From positions 62,001 through 126,000 of the forward strand of contig CAAGAW010000028.1 in the NCBI GenBank assembly GCA_900767465.1: a DNA stretch of 64,000 nt, in the 5' to 3' direction. Below the pieces are notes generated by a model. It worked only from the letters and a program-made list of their open reading frames with translations. It was not told where the DNA came from and made no database searches. The translations under genes were made by a program, and so were the position numbers. This DNA is from Clostridia bacterium (GTDB lineage Bacteria > Bacillota > Clostridia > Christensenellales > Pumilibacteraceae). Of the stretch, positions 41,494 to 50,060 are shown in pieces; the first letter of the stretch is position 1; each line of letters opens with the position of its first letter.

Positions 41494-43601
41494 TGGAAAA
41501 GAAGTTAGAAGTTAAAAATTTAAGAATCTCGTTCCGTACCGTCGGCGGCAAGGTTCAGGCGGTTCGCGACATCAGTTTCGACCTTTATAAGGGCGAAACG
41601 CTTGCGGTCGTAGGCGAGTCCGGATCGGGCAAGTCCGTTACCGCCCGCGCCGTTATGGGCATTTCCGCGCTCAACGCGGTTATCGAAAACGGCGAAATTA
41701 TTTACGACGGCGACGACATCGTCAAGTACTCCGAAGAGGATTTCCAGAAAATCCGCGGCAACAAAATCGCCATGATCTTTCAGGATCCCATGTCCAGCCT
41801 TAACCCGATCGTCAAGGTCGGCAAACAGATCACCGAGGCGATGCTGCTTAAAAACAAAGCCGCCCGCCGTAACGGCAGACGCGACTTTTATTCCGCGCTC
41901 GCTTCGATCCGAAAAACGCTCGAAGAGGGCGGAAACGGGTCGGATTTCGCCGCGCTTTCGGACAAGTTTATTAAGGTGGAAAAACTCGCCACCCGCGAGG
42001 AAGAAGCGTATTTGCAGGCGTTCAAAAACGCCGAAGAGGCGAAATTCCGTATCGACGATATTCTGGTCGCGTTCGAGAAAAAGGACGAGAAAAAAGTTCT
42101 GGCACAGTGTATCGAAGTTTATCGCTACGCAAGCCGCGTAAAAAACAGATTCTTAGCGCCGTTCGGTGACGAGTATTTTGCCCGCGTCGGCGAACTCAGA
42201 CTCAAAGGCGACAAAAAAGCCGCGCTCGAATACGTTTCCGAAACGCTGAAAACCACGCTTAACCTGCCGTCGCCCGAGTTTTTCGCGATCGCGTATTACG
42301 AACTTTTCTGCGGCGAAGAATGCGCTTTCGGCGTGGTGTCCGACGTTGCCGCGCTCAACCGCGCCGCGCTCGACTTCACCGCCGGTTTTGAAGCCGAATT
42401 TCTTTCGGACGTCGCCGCCGCGGTCGGAATTTCCGCCGGAAAAAGCCTCGCCGCGAAAAAAGCAGCCGTCCCCGCGTTTTTATCCGGAATTGAAAAACTT
42501 AGCGGAGAGTGGAGTAAAAAAGAAACGACCGCGCTTGCGAAATCGCTTGCCGCGGAAGTGAAAAAATGCGCCGATCCGCTCGCGATAAAAAAAGAGAACG
42601 CCGAATACACTTTCGCGTCCTGTCTTAACTCGTACGTCGAAAAGTACTTTGCCGCGGCGGCCAAAAACGAAGCGGAAAAGAAACGGTTTGAAAAGCAGAC
42701 CGAAAAGAAACGCCGACTCGTCGAGAGCGGCAGGCAAATCGACTGGGAGGTCGTTCCGCCCGCCGTCACCGATCTTGCGGCGATTAAAGAAAATGCGATT
42801 TCGGCTACCCGCGCCGTCCTTGATTTGTACGAAAACGCAACCGCTCTTTCGGACGACGAAATTGCGGAAAATGCACGCAAAACGTTGATACGTATCAAGA
42901 AAAACGCGTCGGCGACCGCGTCGAGAACGACAAAAACCGAAGCGCGGCGCAAGGCAATCAGGCTTCTTACCGAGGTCGGTATCCCCGAACCCGAAAAGCG
43001 TTACGATCAGTATCCGTTCCAGATGTCGGGCGGTCAACGGCAGCGCGTGGTTATAGCGATTGCGCTTTCCGCAAATCCCGACGTTCTTATCTGCGACGAG
43101 CCGACTACCGCGCTCGACGTTACCATTCAGGCCCAGATTCTCGAACTTCTCGACAAGATACGGCGCGAGCGCGAACTCTCGGTAATTTTCATCACGCACG
43201 ACCTCGGAGTCGTTGCGAATATCGCCGATCGTATCGCCGTTATGTACGCCGGCAAAATCGTCGAGTACGGCACCTGCGAAGAGGTTTTCTATTCGCCCGC
43301 GCACCCATACACGTGGGCGCTGCTGTCGTCGGTTCCCGACCTTGAGAGCAAAGAGCGGTTAGAGGCGATTGCCGGCACGCCGCCTAATATGATTTATCCG
43401 CCCGTCGGCGACGCGTTTGCCGAACGTAACCGTTACGCGCTCGAAATCGACTTCCGGCTCCAACCGCCGTTTTTCAGAATCACGGACACGCATTACGCCG
43501 CAACGTGGCTTTTGCACCCGTCCGCTCCCAAAATCGAAATGCCCGCCGCAATCACCGAGAGAATCGCGAGAATGAAAAAGGAGGCCGAAAATGAACGGTG
43601 A
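41493..43601 (+). CDS. oppD: oligopeptide ABC transporter ATPase OppD with ~350-residue insertion
   Basis: A 702-residue ATPase, about twice the usual length. Walker A is VVGESGSGKSVTARAV, and the Q-loop is IFQDPMSSLNP near residue 97. The ABC signature MSGGQRQRVVIAIALSANPD comes only near residue 512, with Walker B VLICDEPTTALDV and H-loop FITHDLGVVANI. Normally these are 60-70 residues apart, so about 350 residues are inserted in the helical subdomain between residues ~125 and ~480. The insert is rich in K, E and A and is probably helical. A C-terminal oligopeptide-transporter tail (HPYTWALLSSVPDLESKERL) is present. It overlaps oppF by 11 bp. Confidence 0.92.
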   Translation: MEKKLEVKNLRISFRTVGGKVQAVRDISFDLYKGETLAVVGESGSGKSVTARAVMGISALNAVIENGEIIYDGDDIVKYSEEDFQKIRGNKIAMIFQDPMSSLNPIVKVGKQITEAMLLKNKAARRNGRRDFYSALASIRKTLEEGGNGSDFAALSDKFIKVEKLATREEEAYLQAFKNAEEAKFRIDDILVAFEKKDEKKVLAQCIEVYRYASRVKNRFLAPFGDEYFARVGELRLKGDKKAALEYVSETLKTTLNLPSPEFFAIAYYELFCGEECAFGVVSDVAALNRAALDFTAGFEAEFLSDVAAAVGISAGKSLAAKKAAVPAFLSGIEKLSGEWSKKETTALAKSLAAEVKKCADPLAIKKENAEYTFASCLNSYVEKYFAAAAKNEAEKKRFEKQTEKKRRLVESGRQIDWEVVPPAVTDLAAIKENAISATRAVLDLYENATALSDDEIAENARKTLIRIKKNASATASRTTKTEARRKAIRLLTEVGIPEPEKRYDQYPFQMSGGQRQRVVIAIALSANPDVLICDEPTTALDVTIQAQILELLDKIRRERELSVIFITHDLGVVANIADRIAVMYAGKIVEYGTCEEVFYSPAHPYTWALLSSVPDLESKERLEAIAGTPPNMIYPPVGDAFAERNRYALEIDFRLQPPFFRITDTHYAATWLLHPSAPKIEMPAAITERIARMKKEAENER

Positions 43602-44817
43602 CGTTTTGCTTAAAGTAGAAGACCTCTGTCAGTATTTCAGGTCGGGCGATTCCACGCTCAAAGCGGTGGACGGAGTAAGTTTCGACGTCAGAAAGGGCGA
43701 AGTTTTCGGACTCGTCGGCGAGAGCGGCTGCGGAAAAACCACCACCGGCAGATCGATAATAAAACTGTATAAAATCACGTCCGGCAGCGTGTATTTCGAG
43801 AACACACGCATAGCCGCCGGAACGCTTAAACTCGAAGAGGAACTCAAAGAGATAACCAAGGCGCATAAAGCCGAACTCAAAAAGCTTAAAGAGGCGGGCG
43901 ACGAGGCGGGGATTGCCGCCGAAACCGCGCGGTTTAACGAACTTAAAGACGCGAAAAAGAAAGAAATCGCTTCAGCTAAGTCCGACGACAGACACTGCAA
44001 CCGCGCTTACGCCGCGGCGCAGGTCGAAAAACTCAACGCCGAGTACGAGCCGAAGTTTGCCGCTTGTCCGGAAGGCGAGCGCGAAAAACTCGAAAAAGAG
44101 TACCGCAACAAGTTGAGAGTCGCAAAAAAAGACAGAATCACCAACAAGATTCAGATGATCTTTCAGGACCCGATCGCGTCGCTCAACCCGCGTATGACGG
44201 TTCGCGACACCATCGCCGAAGGTCTGATCATAAAGGGAATCCGCGACAAGGACTATCTCAACGAGCAAGTCGAAAAAATGCTCGACCTCGTCGGACTTCT
44301 GCCCGAACACGCCGATCGTTATCCGCACGAGTTTTCGGGCGGTCAGCGTCAGCGTATCGGTATAGCCCGCGCGGTAATAATGCAACCCGAACTCATCATC
44401 GCGGACGAGCCGGTCAGCGCGCTCGACGTGTCCATACAGGCGCAGGTTATCAACCTTCTCAACGACCTTCGTCGCACGCTCGGACTTACCGTGCTGTTTA
44501 TCGCGCACGATCTTTCGGTCGTCAAGTACTTTTCCGACCGTATCGCGGTTATGTACTACGGCAAAATCGTCGAACTTGCGGACGCGGACGAACTTTTCGC
44601 GCACCCGCTTCACCCGTATACCAAATCGCTGCTGTCGTCGATTCCGCTTCCCGATCCTGCGTACGAGAAAAAACGCAAACGTATCTTTTATAACCCGCTT
44701 CTCGCGCACGACTATTCTGCGGGCGCGCCTTCTTTCCGCGAGATCGCAAAAGGACATTTCGTGCTTTGCGACGACAAAGAAGAAGCCGCGTATAAAGCCG
44801 AACGAGGCAACGAATGA
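43591..44817 (+). CDS. oppF: oligopeptide ABC transporter ATPase OppF with ~95-residue helical insertion
   Basis: A 408-residue ATPase. Walker A LVGESGCGKTTTGRSII is near residue 45, but the Q-loop MIFQDPIASLNPRMTV comes only near residue 190 because about 95 residues of K/E/A-rich coiled-coil-like sequence (EEELKEITKAHKAELKKLKE and on) are inserted between them. Signature FSGGQRQRIGIARAV, Walker B LIIADEPVSALDV and the H-loop FIAHDLSVVKYF are intact. The C-terminal HPLHPYTKSLLSSIP tail marks OppF/DppF. It overlaps oppD by 11 bp and the next gene by 4 bp. With OppD it powers peptide import. Confidence 0.93.
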   Translation: MNGDVLLKVEDLCQYFRSGDSTLKAVDGVSFDVRKGEVFGLVGESGCGKTTTGRSIIKLYKITSGSVYFENTRIAAGTLKLEEELKEITKAHKAELKKLKEAGDEAGIAAETARFNELKDAKKKEIASAKSDDRHCNRAYAAAQVEKLNAEYEPKFAACPEGEREKLEKEYRNKLRVAKKDRITNKIQMIFQDPIASLNPRMTVRDTIAEGLIIKGIRDKDYLNEQVEKMLDLVGLLPEHADRYPHEFSGGQRQRIGIARAVIMQPELIIADEPVSALDVSIQAQVINLLNDLRRTLGLTVLFIAHDLSVVKYFSDRIAVMYYGKIVELADADELFAHPLHPYTKSLLSSIPLPDPAYEKKRKRIFYNPLLAHDYSAGAPSFREIAKGHFVLCDDKEEAAYKAERGNE

Positions 44818-45215
44818 AACTTGGATCCGCGCTTCGGTATATAATCGCCGCGCTCGTGGGAGCGATAATCGCGCTTGCCGTCGTATTTTTAAAAGGAATA
44901 ACGAGAGCCGATTCGACAACCGTACAATTCAGGATTCTCAGCGACGCGTTTCTGGCGGCGGGGCTTATTCTTACGCTGTCGGGCGCGTTCGTGTGGATAG
45001 TCGGGCAAGGGACGTTCTCCGGTCTCGGTTACGCTTTCAGCCGACTTTTCGTTGCGCTCCACGACAAGCGGTACCGCGACGAGCATAAGGAAACGTACCT
45101 CGAATACGGCGAGCGCAAAGCCGCGAAAAAGCCGCCTTGCCTGTTCCTTATAATCACCGGCGCGGCGTACCTTATCCCTGCAATCGCGTTCACGATTTTA
45201 TTTTACGTCGTTTGA
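44814..45215 (+). CDS. small membrane protein, DUF3899-like
   Basis: A 133-residue protein with three or four predicted transmembrane helices: residues about 8-28, 45-65 and 110-132, with a short amphipathic stretch (GTFSGLGYAFSRLF) between. The GQGTFSGLGYAFS segment and overall plan match the uncharacterised DUF3899 family. A basic cytoplasmic loop (RDEHKETYLEYGERKAAKKP) follows. It overlaps oppF by 4 bp and so belongs to the opp operon, perhaps as an accessory of the transporter. No function can be read from it. Confidence 0.72.
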   Translation: MKLGSALRYIIAALVGAIIALAVVFLKGITRADSTTVQFRILSDAFLAAGLILTLSGAFVWIVGQGTFSGLGYAFSRLFVALHDKRYRDEHKETYLEYGERKAAKKPPCLFLIITGAAYLIPAIAFTILFYVV

Positions 45216-45456
45216 CGGCGCAACCGGTATCGCTCGTCGTTACGTTCGTTGCGAATCGGGCGGCGCTTGCGAGAACCGAATAAAAGTACGCGAGATTTAT
45301 TTTCCCGACGTACTATTATCGTATCCGCGTCGGTCGGAATGACGTTTGATACCTGACGGGAACGACGTCGTTTCGGGATAAATCGCGATTTTACGTATGA
45401 GAAACGATATCAATAGCACCCAAGCAATAAGACTATCCGAAGGCGATCCTTAATAC

Positions 45457-45570
45457 GCCTCCTTTGAGTAAAGTGAGGAGCCGTCGCGCGTGAGCGTAAG
45501 CGATCTTGGCGACGGCAGGATTGTCGACCGCGTTTAGTACCCAAAATTTACGACAGCCCGTAAAGGAGGC
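45457..45570 (+). promoter_or_regulatory. three-way-junction leader that can sequester the ribosome site of the next gene
   Basis: P1: GCCTCCTTT (45457-45465) pairs perfectly with AAAGGAGGC (45562-45570), which is the ribosome site. P2: GCCGTCGC (45480-45487) with GCGACGGC (45509-45516). P3: TTGTCG (45521-45526) with CGACAG (45551-45556). The CTCCTT of P1 can instead pair with GAGGAG (45475-45480), freeing the ribosome site. This is a riboswitch-like layout; I do not recognise the class. The rest of the gap 45216-45574 shows nothing definite. Confidence 0.55.
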
Positions 45571-45574
45571 TTAA

Positions 45575-46846
45575 ATGGATGCCGGATTAAAAAAACAATA
45601 TTTCAAAATTCTCGCCGAAGAACTCATACCCGCGCTCGGCTGCACCGAACCGATCGCAATCGCGCTTGCAAGCGCAAAAGCCCGCGAAGTCCTCGGAGTT
45701 ATGCCCGAACGAATCGTGGCGAAATGCAGCGGCAACCTCGTCAAGAACGTGAAGTGCGTTATCGTTCCGAACACCGACGATCTTATCGGTATAGAGGCAA
45801 GCGCGATAACGGGCGCGGTCGGCGGCGACTGCTCGAAGGGTATGGAAGTACTCGGCGGCGTCACGAAAGAGCAGATATTAGAAGCGAATAACCTCTACAA
45901 AAAAGGTATTTGCTCGGTCGAACTCCTCGACACCCCGCTCAACCTTCACCTTATAATCGAGGCTTACGCCGGCAACGACAAAGCGACCGTCGAAGTCAAA
46001 AACCTCCACGACAATATTACTTTCGTGTCCCGCAACGGCGAAACGCTCTACGAGTCGGACGAGCAAGACGGGCTGTACTACGGCGTGCTTACCGATCGCA
46101 GCGTACTTACTTTCGACCGGATCTACGATTTTGCCGAAACCACGCCTATAGACGAACTTAAAGCCGTTTTCAAAGCGCAGGTCGAGGATAATATGGCGAT
46201 TGCGGAAGAGGGTCTTACCGGCAAATACGGCGTCGGAATAGGCGCGGCTCTCATCGCCAACGACAAAAGCGTTTTCGGTAAAGTCAAGGCGTACGCGTCG
46301 GCGGCGAGCGAGGCGCGTATGAGCGGTTGCGTTCTTCCCGTAGTTACCAACTCCGGCAGCGGCAATCAGGGTATTACCGCGTCCGTTCCCGTGATCGTTT
46401 ACGCCGAAGAGCAGGGCGTGGGCGAGGAGAAACTTTATCGTGCGCTCGCGCTCAGCAATCTTCTCACCGTCTACCAGAAAACCTTTATCGGCAGACTGTC
46501 CGCGTTTTGCGGCGCGGTCAGCGCGGCGGCGGCAAGCGGCAGCGCGATAACGTATCTTGCCGGCGGAACGCTCGATCAGATCAAAATGACGCTCGTAAAC
46601 GCTCTCGCCAACGTCAGCGGAATAGTTTGCGACGGAGCAAAAGCCTCGTGCGGCGCGAAAATTTCGGCGGGTCTCGACGCGGCGATCACCGGACACTATC
46701 TCGCTATGCGCAATAAATTCTACCGCCCCCATACAGGGATCCTTCAATCGGACGTCGACCTCACCATCGGAGCCGTCGGACGTATGGCAATGGAGGGTAT
46801 GCGCGACACCGACCGCGTCATCCTTAAAATCATGCTCGGACTGTAA
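45575..46846 (+). CDS. L-cysteine desulfidase / serine dehydratase alpha-family protein (UPF0597, YhaM/CdsB-like)
   Basis: A 423-residue protein of the family that contains archaeal L-cysteine desulfidase and E. coli CyuA (YhaM). These iron-sulfur enzymes break cysteine to pyruvate, sulfide and ammonia. Visible hallmarks are LIPALGCTEPIAIALASAKA, KCSGNLVKNVKCVIVPNT, VTNSGSGNQGITASVPVIVY, and the cluster-binding cysteine region VSGIVCDGAKASCGAKISAG. Length is normal. Its ribosome site AAAGGAGG is buried in a leader structure, suggesting translational control, possibly by an amino acid or sulfur signal (inference). The substrate, cysteine or serine, is not fixed by sequence. It is cytosolic. 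Confidence 0.88.
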   Translation: MDAGLKKQYFKILAEELIPALGCTEPIAIALASAKAREVLGVMPERIVAKCSGNLVKNVKCVIVPNTDDLIGIEASAITGAVGGDCSKGMEVLGGVTKEQILEANNLYKKGICSVELLDTPLNLHLIIEAYAGNDKATVEVKNLHDNITFVSRNGETLYESDEQDGLYYGVLTDRSVLTFDRIYDFAETTPIDELKAVFKAQVEDNMAIAEEGLTGKYGVGIGAALIANDKSVFGKVKAYASAASEARMSGCVLPVVTNSGSGNQGITASVPVIVYAEEQGVGEEKLYRALALSNLLTVYQKTFIGRLSAFCGAVSAAAASGSAITYLAGGTLDQIKMTLVNALANVSGIVCDGAKASCGAKISAGLDAAITGHYLAMRNKFYRPHTGILQSDVDLTIGAVGRMAMEGMRDTDRVILKIMLGL

Positions 46847-46996
46847 GAATCCGGGCTTTGTAACGTAGTCGAAAAATCTTCTTCCGGAAAGGGTAACGTC
46901 CACCGGAACGTAACATCAGGCGAATAAAACGTCGTCATAATATCGCACGGCGGAATATAAATTCAAGAGATTTTACATAAGCGATTGTCCGGAGAC

Positions 46997-47025
46997 TTGA
47001 AAAATTTAAATTTTTATGTTATAAT
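46997..47025 (+). promoter_or_regulatory. sigma-A promoter upstream of the sigma-factor operon leader
   Basis: TTGAAA (46997-47002), 17-bp spacer, TATAAT (47020-47025). It would produce a ~275-nt leader containing a short ORF and a terminator-like hairpin before the sigma factor. Confidence 0.65.
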
Positions 47026-47150
47026 ATAATCTAAGGTATACGCCGACGATATAAAAACGTCAAAAATAATAATTTCGGAAAGAGGCAGCGCACCGACAGA
47101 AAACAGATAGATAATAAAACAGAAAAACTCATGACGGGAGGTAACCGCCT

Positions 47151-47273
47151 ATGAATTACATTCAGATTACGAGCACGGAGAAAAATTTTTCCCTGTGCTT
47201 TTTTGATATATGTAAATTTATAAAAATTTTTGCATTTCAACGCAACGCGACGGATCTTTTGTTGTCTGTATAG
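47151..47273 (+). CDS. possible 40-residue leader peptide overlapping an attenuator hairpin
   Basis: An ATG at 47151 with GGGAGGT 8 nt upstream opens a 40-codon frame (MNYIQITSTEKNFSLCFFDI ... LLLSV) ending at 47273. The rest of the sequence is hydrophobic and aromatic-rich and resembles no family I know. A terminator-like hairpin lies inside the frame (47173-47204). The sigma-factor ATG is 33 bp after the stop codon. A ribosome translating this frame would disrupt the hairpin, which is how attenuation leaders work, but chance occurrence is possible. Confidence 0.45.
   Translation: MNYIQITSTEKNFSLCFFDICKFIKIFAFQRNATDLLLSV
47173..47204 (+). terminator. terminator or attenuator upstream of the sigma factor
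   Basis: GCACGGAGAAAAA pairs with TTTTTCCCTGTGC (one mismatch, one G-T pair) and is followed by TTTTTT. It lies between the promoter at 47020 and the sigma gene at 47307. Confidence 0.65.
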
Positions 47274-47306
47274 GTGAAGGGACGTTGCACGACGGAAGGA
47301 AACGTT

Positions 47307-47867
47307 ATGAACGATCGGGAAATCATTGCTTTATATTGGGCAAAAAAGGAATGCGCCATATCTGCAACGGCTGAAAAATACGGAAGATACTGCCACACTA
47401 TCGCTTATAATATTTTGTACGACCATTTCGAAGCGGAAGAATGCGTCAACGATACATATTTGGGCGCGTGGAACAGTATCCCTCCGCATAAGCCTGACAG
47501 ATTGTCTGCGTTTCTCGGAAAAATCACTCGCAACCTCGCTCTTAATCGATACAGGCGCAAAAGGGCGGCAAAACGAAGTGGAGGCGAAATCGAAATCGCT
47601 TTGTCTGAACTTGAAAACTGCATTCCCGCCGCCACCGGAGTCGAGCAAGTTGCGGAAGAATCGTTTTTGGTGTCCGTAATAAATCGGTTTTTGTACGCCC
47701 AGACAAAAACGAAACGCAATATTTTCATTCTCAGATACTGGCATTTGTATTCGATACGAGATATTGCGGATATGTACGGCGAGAGAGAAAGCAAAGTAAA
47801 GTCGTTATTGTTCCGTATGCGCAACGAACTTAAAAAAATTCTCGAAAAGGAGGACATTTATCTATGA
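47307..47867 (+). CDS. ECF-type RNA polymerase sigma factor
   Basis: A 186-residue sigma-70 family ECF sigma factor. Region 2 spans about 15-95 (CHTIAYNILYDHFEAEECVN, then GAWNSIPPHKPDRLSAFLGK and ITRNLALNRYRR). Region 4 has FILRYWHLYSIRDIADMYGE followed by a helix-turn-helix ending SKVKSLLFRMRNELKKILE. The ATG at 47307 has GGAAGGA 8 nt before it. It overlaps by 4 bp a gene for a lipoprotein with an RsgI-like domain, and a membrane-anchored paralogue follows, the likely anti-sigma factor. This places it in a cell-envelope sensing circuit. No target promoter motif could be fixed. Confidence 0.9.
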   Translation: MNDREIIALYWAKKECAISATAEKYGRYCHTIAYNILYDHFEAEECVNDTYLGAWNSIPPHKPDRLSAFLGKITRNLALNRYRRKRAAKRSGGEIEIALSELENCIPAATGVEQVAEESFLVSVINRFLYAQTKTKRNIFILRYWHLYSIRDIADMYGERESKVKSLLFRMRNELKKILEKEDIYL

Positions 47868-49945
47868 AAGGACAAAAAAGTAAGCGTAAAAGGATTCCGC
47901 TGCTGGCGATATGCCTTATTACGGCAATGTGCCTCGGTACCGTTTGCCTGCTTGCCGGCTGCAACAATGCCGAAGCGGAAGCGGGAACGGTAACGATGGA
48001 GATCAATCCCGGAGCCGAGTACGTAATTACCGGGAGCGGCAACGTAAAGTCCGTTCGTTTTCTTAACGAGGACGCGTCCGGGTCGCTCGAAGAGGTCGAG
48101 TTAAAAGGACAAAGTCTTAAAACCGCGGTGTCTCTTACCGTTTCCGCATACAAAACCGCGGGATTTATGGAAAGAAACGATACGGTGTTGATTTCGTTCA
48201 ACAAAAAATTAAGCGACAACGCAAAACTGAAAGAATCGGTGACTAAAGTCGTGAGAGAGGCTCTCGAAAAAACCAAGTCCGTTCATACCGTGGTTTACGC
48301 TGCCGCGACGGACGACGTAGGAACGGCAGCCATTGCGAAAAAATACGGCGTATCGCAAGGCAAAGCACAACTTATCGCCGACGCAAAGAAAAACAGCAGC
48401 ATGTCCGAAGAAGAGATTGCAAATCTGCCCCTTGATGAACTTGTCGGATTACAAAAAGACGTTAACTCAACCGTTATCGACTTCGAATATATCGGAATAC
48501 ACAAGGCGAAAGCAATTGCATTAAACGACTCGGGTTGCGCGGCAAGAGTTGAATTTACCGAGGCAAGGCTTATAGACAAAGGAGTTAAATATCCTTATTA
48601 TCGTCTTGTATTCAACGACAAGCACACGCAATGGACTTACCTCGTAAACGCAATAACCGGCGATATTCTCGAAAAGAACGAAGTTGCGCTGTTCATATCT
48701 TTGGAAGAGGCGAAAGATATCGCCTTGAAAGATGCGGGAATTAAAGATAAACCCGAAGTGAAAGTCGTGTTTACCAAAGAAGAATTGAGTCGCAATTCCG
48801 GTCGTCCGTGCTGGATTTTGGAGTTTTACACGGTAGAATATCAATATTTTTATAAAATTGACGCGAAAACCGGAGAGGAATTCTATTTCGATTATCATAT
48901 CGATATAAGAAAAGCAAAGGAAATCGCCCTGACGGACGCGGGCGTGTATGCGGACATTGCAAAGATAACGTTCACCGTAGAAGAATACGTCGGCGGAGGT
49001 ATAAAAACCCCGTATTTCTATTTCGTGTTCAATAACGACATTACGCAGTGGACATACCGTATCGACGCGACCCTCGGCACAGTTCTCGATAAAAGCGCGG
49101 AAACGTTGCTTATCCCGTTGCAAAAGGCAAAGGAAATCGCATTGAAGGACGCCGGGATTGCAGACGGGAGCGAAGCGACTTTTACAAAAGAAGAGTTAAA
49201 TCGCAGTATAGACGATCGTCCTTGCTGGGTTATTGAATTCTATACCGAAAAGTATCAATACTCATACAGAATCGATGCGAAAACGGGAGAAATAGTTTTC
49301 AGTACTCGGTATATAAGTATGGCGAAAGCCAAAACAATCGCGCTTTCCGACGCAGAATTTTCCGATAGCAACAAGGTTGTTTTTACCGTGGAAGAACTGG
49401 TCGACGGAGGAATTAAAACCCCGTATTATCTGTTTGTGTTCAACAACGGTTTCACTCAGTGGACTTATCGCATAGACGCAACGGGCGGCAGCGTTATGTA
49501 TCGCAACAAAGAAGTTTTGATGGTTTCTTTGGACAGAGCAAAGGAGATAGCGACGGCGGACGCAGAGATACCCGAAGGCGTCGAAGTCGTGTTTACCAAA
49601 GAAATTCTGAGCCGTAATTCCGGTCGTCCGTGCTGGATTTTGGAGTTCTATACCGAAAAGTATCAATATAGTTACAAGGTTGACGCAAAAACCGGAGAAG
49701 TGATTTTCAGCCGCAGATATATTTATATTGAAAGGGCAAGAGAAATTGCTTTAAACGATGCGGGAATCGAAGACGTCGGCAGGGTGGAATTTACTGTGGA
49801 AGAGTTGGTTGACGGCGGCGTAAAAACTCCGTATTATCTGTTCAAATTCAACGATAACGGAACGCAGTGGACTTATCGTATAGATGCGACAAGCGGCGGA
49901 ATTCAATTCAGTAATAAAGAGGAATTGATTAAACCGGAAAAGTAG
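47864..49945 (+). CDS. surface lipoprotein with RsgI-like domain and seven alternating PepSY-like repeats
   Basis: A 693-residue protein with a lipoprotein signal peptide (lipobox LLAGC, Cys 33). Residues ~40-150 match the extracytoplasmic part of RsgI-type anti-sigma factors (AGTVTMEINPGAEYVITGSG, then NVKSVRFLNEDASGSL). Seven PepSY-like repeats of 65-70 residues follow, starting near IGIHKAKAIALNDSG. They alternate: type A (repeats 1,3,5,7) ends KTPYYLFVFN..QWTYRIDA, and type B (2,4,6) has SGRPCWILEFYT..YQYSYKIDAKTGE, with one Cys each except where absent. It lacks the cytosolic region needed to bind sigma, so it is probably a decoy, ligand binder or co-sensor rather than the anti-sigma itself. 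ATGA overlap couples it to the sigma gene. Confidence 0.85.
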   Translation: MKGQKSKRKRIPLLAICLITAMCLGTVCLLAGCNNAEAEAGTVTMEINPGAEYVITGSGNVKSVRFLNEDASGSLEEVELKGQSLKTAVSLTVSAYKTAGFMERNDTVLISFNKKLSDNAKLKESVTKVVREALEKTKSVHTVVYAAATDDVGTAAIAKKYGVSQGKAQLIADAKKNSSMSEEEIANLPLDELVGLQKDVNSTVIDFEYIGIHKAKAIALNDSGCAARVEFTEARLIDKGVKYPYYRLVFNDKHTQWTYLVNAITGDILEKNEVALFISLEEAKDIALKDAGIKDKPEVKVVFTKEELSRNSGRPCWILEFYTVEYQYFYKIDAKTGEEFYFDYHIDIRKAKEIALTDAGVYADIAKITFTVEEYVGGGIKTPYFYFVFNNDITQWTYRIDATLGTVLDKSAETLLIPLQKAKEIALKDAGIADGSEATFTKEELNRSIDDRPCWVIEFYTEKYQYSYRIDAKTGEIVFSTRYISMAKAKTIALSDAEFSDSNKVVFTVEELVDGGIKTPYYLFVFNNGFTQWTYRIDATGGSVMYRNKEVLMVSLDRAKEIATADAEIPEGVEVVFTKEILSRNSGRPCWILEFYTEKYQYSYKVDAKTGEVIFSRRYIYIERAREIALNDAGIEDVGRVEFTVEELVDGGVKTPYYLFKFNDNGTQWTYRIDATSGGIQFSNKEELIKPEK

Positions 49946-50060
49946 CCGGTTGGAAACAACGTCGGTTAAACGGAATTAAACCCCGTAAAGCAGCGTCGGA
50001 CGAAAGATCTTTTCGTGTCTTTGTAATACGCGTCTTTCGCGGGAAGGAGAGATCCGATAC

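Noticed and set aside
45528..45546. T-box-like ACCGCG sequence in the desulfidase leader
   Set aside because: The conserved T-box core (AGGGTGGNACCGCG) and specifier stem are missing, so the match is fortuitous.
47031..47240. A 69-codon minus-strand frame in the sigma-operon leader
   Set aside because: It has no ribosome site, lies antisense to the promoter and hairpin, and shows no protein-like conservation signal; the plus-strand leader features explain the region.
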